From an uncultured Chlorobiaceae bacterium (GTDB lineage: Bacteria; Bacteroidota; Chlorobiia; Chlorobiales; Chlorobiaceae), in assembly GCA_903871235.1 (NCBI GenBank), contig CAIQGA010000050.1:1-42407 (forward strand): DNA of 42,407 bases. The letters run 5' to 3'. The position numbers and the translations under genes are program-made. Below the pieces are notes generated by a model that saw only the letters and a program-made list of their open reading frames with translations, was not told where the DNA came from and did not search any database. Positions 1 through 9,500 of this stretch are shown here, piece by piece; position 1 is the stretch's first letter, and each line of letters starts with the position of its first letter.

Positions 1-1
1 C

Positions 2-274
2 AATGATGACAGTGGTCCGGGATTGGATTCACAGTTGTTTTTCACCCCGACTGTCAGTGGAACATACGCTCTTGATGTTGCGCACTACAGTTTTTGTGGA
101 ACGGGCACCTATCAGGTGAGCGTCAGTGAAGGGATAGAACCCATACCCCCCCCCACTGACTGGGTGTATATTCCCATACTTCCACTGCCAGAATTGGTGT
201 ATACGGACTTTCATATCGAATCGATTACCTTTGGTACTGATCAGGAAGTTTATCTGATTGGCGTCATCAGTTGA
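2..274 (+). CDS. C-terminal end of a giant secreted/surface protein (PPC-type domain plus tail), partial
   Basis: The reading frame is open from the left edge to a TGA at 272-274, so the gene begins outside the window. The translated part starts NDDSGPGLDSQLFFTPTVSG, and its first 40 residues closely match the PPC-type (pre-peptidase C-terminal) domain of the giant protein encoded just downstream (nt 6235-6360). The end, around TFGTDQEVYLIGV, matches the tail of the same protein (TFGIDQELDLIGI). The two genes are therefore paralogues in tandem. The function is probably extracellular adhesion or surface display, as inferred for the neighbour. The paralogue continues for 12 more residues (KGDVDGSWAA-like), and here a stop replaces the Gly codon. 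Codons for Ser-Trp survive in frame at 287-292, which suggests a nonsense mutation in the tail. Confidence 0.8.
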   Translation, partial: NDDSGPGLDSQLFFTPTVSGTYALDVAHYSFCGTGTYQVSVSEGIEPIPPPTDWVYIPILPLPELVYTDFHIESITFGTDQEVYLIGVIS

Positions 275-290
275 GTTGTTGCGTGCAGTT

Positions 291-312
291 GGGTACGTCA
301 TGGCGTGCCCCT
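291..312. repeat. 22-bp near-palindromic element, copy 1
   Basis: This stretch reads gggtacgtcatggcgtgccc followed by ct. It matches 11026-11047 at 20 of 22 positions. Each copy lies just after the end of one of the two paralogous giant genes. It may be a dispersed palindromic repeat or part of a transcription end signal. Confidence 0.55.
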
Positions 313-404
313 CTGCCGATTAACCGCAACATTCATTCCGCAAATTTCCCCATCTCTCTGTTTCTACTCCTGCTGTTAGCGAATTAATTGATTCTTTCTT
401 TCCG

Positions 405-450
405 AAAGTCTCCCTGAGATAAACCTCATCTCTTGGGGGGCTTTTTTTTA
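405..450 (+). terminator. Rho-independent terminator after the first giant gene
   Basis: A long stem is formed by 405-414 plus GAGAT at 416-420, pairing with ATCTC at 428-432 plus the G-run and C at 435-441. The loop is seven bases (421-427), with one small internal mismatch. It is followed at once by eight T (442-449). This is a textbook intrinsic terminator for transcription arriving from the left, 130 bases after the stop codon of the partial gene. The rest of 275-581 holds no gene. An AT-rich stretch around 466-485 with a TATAAC hexamer could hold the promoter of the next gene, but this is not resolved. Confidence 0.85.
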
Positions 451-581
451 TTTCACCATTACGTACAAATTTTATAACATTCGTTTCAATACTTTTTTCG
501 GGAGGTTTGATTTTTCTTTTTGTTCGCAGTACATATAATTCATCGCATTCAACTGCAACTTTTCAACGGAAGAGGTTTCTC

Positions 582-3500
582 ATGGCAATCAACTTTGATG
601 GTATTCCTAAGGATACGGCTGGTTCAAACGAATATTTCCAGGATTTCTTTTTTGATGATTCGATGCAGGATGAGCTTGGTTATCTCGCCTCAGTAGATGT
701 GAGTGCCGTCTCAGTAGACGTGAGTACCTCCGTTACTCTTTATGACGATAATGGAGATGGTTTGCCGGATCGTTTTATCTCTTCATGGACAGAGAACGGT
801 GTCCCGTTAATCCAGTCAGGCACGATTACCTATGGTGCCAATGGCCTACTCACGATCATCCCCGGGGTCGGGGACAGTTTCGAAACAACCGGCAGGCTTG
901 GTTACAACAGCGCGGGGGATATTGTCGGGTTGTATACGTATATGGGCGAAGCTGCTACCGGCAAGATTATAACGGATTTTGGCGGGGATGACTATGGTTA
1001 CAGTATAGTCATGCAGCCTGATGGCAAAATTCTGGTTGCTGGTGAAAGTGATGGAGATTTTGCGCTTGCCCGGTATAACAGCGACGGTAGCCTCGACAAT
1101 ACGTTCTCCGGTGATGGACAGCTCACAACGGATTTTGGCGGGGATGACTCTGGCTCGAGTGTTGCGGTGCAAGGCAACGGCAACATCCTTGTTGCCGGTT
1201 ACACGTTCAACGGCAGCAACGATGATTTTGCGCTTGTCCGGTACAACAGTGATGGCAGCCCTGATATGACCTTCGGCAGTGACGGCAAGGTTACAACGGA
1301 TTTTGGTGGTGACGACTATGGTTACAGTATGGTCATGCAGTCTGACGGTATAATCCTTGTCGCTGGTGAAAGTGATGGAGATGTTGCACTTGCCCGCTAC
1401 AACAGCGACGGGAGCCTCGATACGACCTTCTCCGGCGATGGCAAGCTTACAACGGACTTTGGCGGTTATGACTCTTGCTGGAGTGTTGCTGCGCAAAATA
1501 ACGGAAAAATTCTCGTTGCCGGTACTACGAACAACGGCAGCAGCGCTGATTTTGCGCTTGCCCGGTACAACAGCGATGGCAGCCCTGATATGACCTTCGG
1601 CAGCGAAGGCAAGGTTACAACGGATTTTGGTGGTTATGACTATGGTTATAGTATGGTCATTCAGTCTGACGGTACAATCCTTGTTGCCGGTGAAAGTGAT
1701 GGGGATTTTGCACTTGCCCGTTATAACAGCGACGGGAGCCTTGATACGACCTTTTCCAGCGATGGCAAGCTTACAACGGATTTTGGCGATTATGATTCTG
1801 GCTGGAGTATGACGACTCAGGTTGATGGCACGATTATCATTTCAGGATCTGCCAACAATGGCAGCAACGATGATTTTGCGCTTGTCCGGTACAACCGTGA
1901 TGGCAGCCTTGATATGACCTTCGGGAGCGAAGGCAAGCTTGCAACAGATTTTGGTTATGATGATTACGGTTGCAGCGTGACGGCGCAATCGGATGGCAGA
2001 ATTCTTGTGGCCGGGTATACTTATAATGGCGACAGTGGAGTATCTGACTTTGCCCTTGCCCGCTACAACACCGATGGCACTCTTGATGCGAGCTTTGATG
2101 GTGTTTCAGAAACCTATACGCACACAGGCACTTCCGGCAATGACTTTGCTGATCTTTATACCATCAGTGGCAATACCAGCCTGCCCGGAAATGTGACCAC
2201 CTATGTTTTTGACGGGATGGGTGGCACCGATACACTGACATTAAGCATGGATGGTGCCTATCTCGGTTGTTTCCTCAGCACCAATTTTGCAATTCCGGCA
2301 ACTCCGAATGCTTCCGGTCGGTATGTGATATCGGGCACCATCATGTCGGATATCATCGTAACGCTCCAACTGACGAGCGTTGAGCAGTTGGTCTTTGCCG
2401 ACAGGAGAGTTTCGCTGGATTATCCGTCATCTTTTGACGAGACTCCACCGACGGTTGTTACGTTCAACCCTTCTGGAATTTCGACCGACAGCCGTATCGG
2501 TGTCACCTTCAATGAGGAGATTCAGTGGGGAACCGGGTATGTTTACATTCGCGGTGATGGTGGTTACAGTGCTGAATATGACGTGGCGAACAGCCCCGAC
2601 TTGACGATTTCGGGCAGTACGGTTTACATTCAGCCTCCCACTGCTCTGGAGACCAACAGCTCCTATACGGTACGATTTTCTGAAGGTTCGATACAGGATA
2701 TGGCTGGAAATGGCTGCCTTCCCGCGACAGACTATCATTTCAATACCAATGTCAGTTCCTCTATCCCGCCATCCACCGCTCCGCAGGTTGGCTTCGGCAA
2801 GGTTGCTACCGATTTTGGTGGAGGTTATGATTTTGCGACTGGCGTAACTACACAAGCTGATGGTAAAATAATTGTGGCAGGCTCCAGTGTCAACTGTGGA
2901 AGTATGGATGTCGCTCTTGTGCGTTATAACGCCGATGGCAGTCTCGATAGCTCGTTTGGTGGCGCTCAAGGCAAAATTACCACAGATTTTGGATATGGGG
3001 ATATTGGTGCGTGTGTGCCTCAACTTAGTGACGGCAAGATTCTTGTTATCGGGCAAAGTGTGATTAACTGGGGTAGTGACGGCAAAGGTATTCTGGCCCG
3101 TTACAATGCTGATGGCACTCTCGACACGAGTTTTGATGGTGACGGCAAAGTGATCACTATTCTCGATGGAATGTCGGGACTCTATTTTGGCAGTGGCATG
3201 GTGCAGGAGGATGGCAAGATCGTTGTTGTGGGGACGGTCTATGCAGCGGATTATGACAGCAACGCTTTTGTTGTGCTTCGATATAACAGTAACGGGAGCC
3301 TCGATACGGGCTTTGATGGTGATGGTGTTGTTGTTACCCCGATTTCTGGTTTCGATAGAGCGCAAAGTGTGGTTCAGCAGTCTGATGGTAACATTCTTGT
3401 TGCCGGGACGAGCTATAATGGTGTTGATAATGACATTGTGCTTGTACGGTATAACATGGATGGAAGTATTGAGAATTTCGTCATTACAGACTTTGAGGGT

Positions 3501-6500
3501 AACGAGCAGTTAGGAAACGGTGATGTGGGTGGTGGTGTGTCAGAGTTGTCTGACGGCAGGATTCTTGTTGTGGGGCGCTGTGACGGCAATGTTGCTCTTT
3601 TGCGCTATACGAGTGATTTGGTTCTTGATACATCGTTCTCTGATGATGGCAAGGTTGTTCTTGATTCAGGCGGTAATGTCCAACCTTATGGCTTGGCTGT
3701 GCTGCCCGACGGGAAGATTCTTGTGTCGGGATGCAGCGACACAGATGTGGTGCTTTTGCGCTTTAATGAGGACGGAACTCTTGATTCCACATTTGCTGGT
3801 GGTGGCAAGGTAATTGCGAATATTGGGCTGGCCAACGGAGGTATTTTTTCTGGAGCCATGACGCTGCAAGCCGATGGCAAAATCCTTCTCTCGGGCCAAA
3901 GCAACGGCGATATGGGCGTTGTCCGTTTCAATGCTGATGGCACTCTCGACACCACGTTCGGGTTATCTGTCAACACTGCGCCGGCGTTTTCAGAAAGTCG
4001 TGCAGGGACAATCACTACCGACTTTGGCGGAGAGGATACAGGCCGTAGCGTAATCGCGCAGCCTGATGGCAGAATTCTTGTGGCAGGGTATACTGATAAT
4101 GGTGCCGCCAGCCATGATGTTGCACTTGCGCGATATATTGTTGACGGCACGCACACCATTCTCGATACCTCTTTTGGTATTGGAGGAAAGCTTGTGACCG
4201 ATTTTGGCGGCAATGACTACGGTCTGAGTTTGGTACTCTCTGACGGCAAGATTCTTCTGACCGGGAGCACCACTGTCGCTAATGGCACTGCTGATTTTGT
4301 TCTTGCGCGTTTCAATTCCGATGGTACGCTTGATTCCACGTTTGCAACCAATGGCAAAGTCATAACCGATTTTACCAGTTCTGACGACACTGGTAACAGT
4401 ATAAAGGTGCTCTCTGACGGAAAGATCCTTGTGGCAGGAACCAGCGGCAGCGATTTTGCTCTTGCACGCTATAACAGCAATGGCACACTTGATACCACTT
4501 TTTATGGAGGTGGACAGTTTACCACAGACTTTAGCGGTACTGAGTCAGGAATGAGCGTGACGGTGCAGAGCAATGGCAAAATTTTGGTGGCAGGCACCAC
4601 TACCTTGCCTGGTGGCAATGCTGACTTTGCACTTGCCCGATACAACGCGGATGGCAGTCTCGACACCACCTTTCATGGAGAAGGAAAGCTTACAACGGAT
4701 TTTGGTGGTACTGATTCTGCCCAAAGTGTGGTAGTGCAGAGCGATGGCAAGATTCTTGTGGCTGGTTCCAGTATTGCGATTATGGATGGCGTCGCAATGT
4801 TTAACAGCAATTTTGTGCTTGCCCGCTACAACGCTGATGGCAGCCTCGACACCACGTTTCATGGAGATGGTCGGCTTACCACTGACTTTGGAGCTACCGA
4901 AGCATCTGGTTGCAGCGTTATTCTGCAGAGTGACGGCAAAATTCTTGTTGCTGGCAGCAGCACCAACGCTGATGGTAAATCTGACTTTGCACTTGCCCGG
5001 TACAATACCGACGGCACTCTTGATGCTTCTTTTAGTGGAGATGGAAGGTTTACCATGGATTTTGGAGGCTCGTCAGATACCTGTTATAGCATCAGTGTGC
5101 AGTCCGATGGCAAGATACTTGTTGCTGGAACAAGCGATATTGATGGCAATGGTGACTTTGCCCTCGCACAGATTAACACGGACGGCACCCTTGATACCTC
5201 ATTCGGCGGGCACACGGTAACTCCAATATATACCGAAACGCCGGTCGTACTTGACGGCGGCCTCCAGATCAATGATGCTGAACTTGCAACTATAGGGCAC
5301 TTTGACGGAGCAACGCTCACGCTGATGCGCCATGATGGAGCGGTTGCTGAAGATCTTTTTTCGAATACAGGTACTCTTGGCGCTCTCACTGAGGGCGGCA
5401 GCCTTGTGGTTGGCACGTCTGCCATTGGTACGGTCAAGAGCAATTCTGACGGTATGCTCGAAGTCTGCTTCAATGCCGATGCAACGCCAAACCTCGTTAA
5501 TGCTGTTTTGCAGCAGATCGCATACAGCAACTCTTCCCCTATACCGGAGGAGTCAGTGCCACTTGACTGGCTTTTCTCTGATGGCAATACTGGAAGTCAG
5601 GGGTCGGGCGGAGTTTTAAATACCCTGCATAGCACAACGGTTCAGATTGGTTCTGATACCGTAGCTCCAACAGTTACTGACTTCAATCCTGCTGATACGG
5701 CGCTCGATGTTGCTGTTGGCAGCGACATTGTTGTGACCTTCAGCGAAGCAATCCAGATGGGTGCGGGTACGATTGAAATCCATAGCGGAACGTCAGATGG
5801 GCTTGTTCTTGAGAGTTATGATGTGGCGACAAGCACTAATCTTACGATTGAGGACAATACACTTATCATTAATCCAACGGATAATCTGACGGGCAATACG
5901 CACTATTACGTGACGTTCGATGCAGGCTCAATCAAGGATATGGCGGGGAACAGCTATGTTGGGACTGGCAGTTACGATTTTACGACGGCCTCAATCGGCT
6001 CCGACGACTATGCTGACAGTGTGACCGACACAACTGCGCCCATGGGCAGCATTGGCATAGGCAGCAGTGTGACCGGTAATATCGAGAGTGCGGGTGACCA
6101 TGACTTTTTCAGGATTAGTCTCATCGCTGGAACGACTTACACGATTAGATTAAGTGGTGCTGATAGTGAATTGGGTACCCTCGATGATCCCTATTTGCAG
6201 CTTTGTGACAGCGCCGGTTTGGAAGTTGCTTACAATGATGACGGTGGTACGGGGTATGATTCGCAGTTGTCTTTCACCCCGACCGTCAGCGGAACATACT
6301 ATGTTGATGCCGCAGCTTACGACGATAGTGAAGTTGGTACCTATCAGGTTAGCGTCAGTGGAGAGAGTAACGGCAAGGTTATAACAGATTTTGGCGGTGA
6401 TGACAGTGGCAATTCTATGGCCATACAGAGCGACGGTAAAATTTTGGTTGCCGGGTTTACAGAGAATGAAAATGGCGGTGATTTTGCTCTTGCTCGCTAT

Positions 6501-9500
6501 AACAGCGATGGCACTCTCGATAATACGTTCTCTGTCGATGGCAAGATAATCACGGACTTTGGCGGGAATGATTATGGCTGGAGTGTGGTCATACAGAGCG
6601 ACGGCAAAATTCTTGTTGCCGGGGATGCTTACAATGAAAGTAACAATGACTATGATTTTGCTGTTGTTCGCTACAACAGCGACGGCACTCTCGACCATAC
6701 GTTCTCCGACGACGGAAAGGTTATAACTGATTTTGGTGGTGGTGGTGATTTTGGCAGATCTATGGTCATACAGAGCGACGGTAAAATTTTTGTTGCTGGT
6801 GACAGTGACGGAGATTTTGCGCTTGCCCGCTACAATAGCGACGGCACTCTCGACAATACGTTCTCCGGCGATGGTAAACTTACAACTGATTTCGGTGATG
6901 TTGATTCTTGCAAAACAATAGCCATACAGAGCGACGGCAAAATTCTCGTTGCCGGGTATGCTTACAATGGAAGTAACAATGACTATGATTTTGCTGTTGT
7001 TCGCTACAACAGCGACGGCACTCTCGACAATACGTTCTCCGACGACGGAAAGGTTGCAACCGATTTTGGCGGTAATTCTTATGGCAGATCTATGGTCATA
7101 CAGAGCGACGGCAAAATTCTCGTTGCCGGGGATGCTTACAATGAAAGTAACAATGACTGGGATTTTGCTATTGTTCGCTACAACGCCGACGGCACTCTTG
7201 ACAATACATTCTCCGACGACGGAAAGGTTACAACTGATTTCGGTGATGATGATTCTGGCTACTCTATAACCATACAGAGCGATGGCAAAATTCTGGTTGC
7301 CGGCGAGACTCATAATATCGGAGATGGCTGTGATTTTGCTGTTGTTCGCTACAACAGCGACGGCAGTCTCGACAATACGTTTTCCGAAGATGGAAAGGTT
7401 GTAACTGATTTTGGTGATGACAATTTTGCCTACTCTATAGCCATACAGAGCGACGGCAAAATTCTCGTTACAGGGAATGCTTACAATGAAAGTAACGATG
7501 AATTTGATTTTGCACTTGCTCGCTACAACACCGATGGCACTCTCGATACGAGCTTTGGCGAGAGTGCCAATGGTCTGGTGACCACTACGGCCGATAGTGG
7601 AACGGGTTCGCTGCGTTCGGCTATTGAATATCTCAACGCAAACGGTGCGATTGATTCCAATAGTATCACCTTTGCGGTCAGTGGTATTATTGATTTGGAC
7701 AATCCACTTCCTGTCATAGCCAGACCGGTTTCATTCGATATGGGTGAAAACAATGTTGAGGTCAGGCTTGTCGGTGCTTCGGTTGTTGATGGTATGGCCA
7801 CTCCGGCTCTTAGTGCTGACAACAAGATTGAAATCTTGATTCCCGCCAACTTGACCATTACTTCCGAGGGTAGCAGTACCGTTATTGCGGTGGGCTCTTC
7901 CGGAGATCTGGTAACTGGAGAAATTGCCGGGACGCTGAACGCTTTTGCTCTTACGGAAGGAGTTGATTATTCTGAGGCGATTGGTATGTGGTCAGGATAT
8001 GATATCCATATCGAAGGCGATCTTTCCGGAACAGTTGCTGTCGAGGCTCGTGACGAGGCCATCGGATTGGGTGCCTTTGACCTCCAGATTTTTGGAGATG
8101 TTTCCGGTACGGTAACGGCTACTGCTTCGGCGGGTTTCGCACTGGGAATTATTGCCGCAGATCATCTGACCATTACGGGCCAGATTTCTGATACAGCGTT
8201 CCTTGACGTAACGGGCAGTTCGGTTGCTGTTGGTATTGTCGGGTTTACCGGAGCCGTAGATATTATTGGCGATATGGCTGGTAATGTTGTGGTAACTTCA
8301 TCGAATGGAGTGGCTTATGGTATTTGCACCAGTACCGATGAAATCAACCTTGGAAGTTACTCTGGTGTGATTATGGCCACCGGCAACACAACGGTTGTCG
8401 GTATTGGCGCAGGGATTAATTCGTTGGAATTTGAGCCGTTTGAGCCTCTTCTGTCCGGCAATCTTACTATCCATGGTGATTTTTCCGGAGATGTGACAGT
8501 CACTTCTGTGCAGGGATATGCATTTGGGGTGATGGCTGCCAATAATCTTGCGATCGAGGGCGATGTAACCGATACGGCTGCAATCAGTGTTACTGTTACC
8601 GGGGAGTCACCAGATAATGGCGTCTGTATCATTGCGATAAATGATCTGGTGATCACTGGAGATATGGCCGGTACCCTTGAAACAAAGGCGACCGAGGCTG
8701 GCGGCATGGGCTCTATAAACGGAACGGTGACCCTTGGCGCACTTACAGGATCGGTTAATGTTGATGGTGATGATGTGGCTGTTGGTATAAGGGCACAATC
8801 GGTAACGATCAATGATACCCTGTCTGGAGATATTACGGTTGATGGCTCAAGAAGTGATGCGTACGGTATTGAAGCGCGATCTGGAGATGTGATCGTTGGC
8901 GGTGACTTGTCCGGTACGGTAACGGTGAGTGCCCTGAATTGGGCCTGCGGATTGAAGAGTAATCAATCAATGATGCTCGGCACTCTGTCTGGCGATATTT
9001 CGGCAGTTTCAAGTAACAGCTTTGCTTTGGGCGTGTGGGCAGCAGGTGAGATCAATGGTTGCACGCCATCAGCAAGGGTGGCGGCGCAACCACTCTCAAT
9101 TTCCGGAACCATAAGCGCAGAAGGGGTAAATAGTGCTGCTATTGTGGCTGGCGGTCCGATGAACCTGACTATCAGCGGAACGGTTTCGGGAAGTGCAACC
9201 GCTTCGAGTGGATTGGCTTTTTCCATTCTATCTTTTACCTCCTTTAACCCTGACTGGACATTCAATTCGGCAGCAGTATCGGATCAGGTAACGGTTACGG
9301 GAACAGGTAAACTGACAGGCAACGTCAATCTCGGTGCCGGTGATGATATCATGACACTTCAGGATGGTGCCGATGTTTCCGGCGTGGCACTGCTTGATGG
9401 TGGAGCGGGTACTGACCGTCTTGTTCTCAGCGGTTCTGTTGCCATTGACTTGAGCGCGCTGTCCAGCAAGGTGCGGAATTTTGAGATCATTGATCTGTCT

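Noticed and set aside
507-581. TTG start for the giant gene, 25 residues longer
   Set aside because: The purine tract ends one base before the TTG, too close. The ATG at 582 has a well-spaced ribosome site and starts with MAINFDG.
2427-3365. Minus-strand open frame of 312 codons
   Set aside because: Antisense of the Ig-like domain and block 2. The plus-strand frame has recognised domains throughout.
6150-7313. Long minus-strand open frame (387 codons) inside the giant gene
   Set aside because: It is the antisense of delta-60 block 4. Repeat-rich DNA with few stops produces such shadows, and it has no domain or ribosome site.
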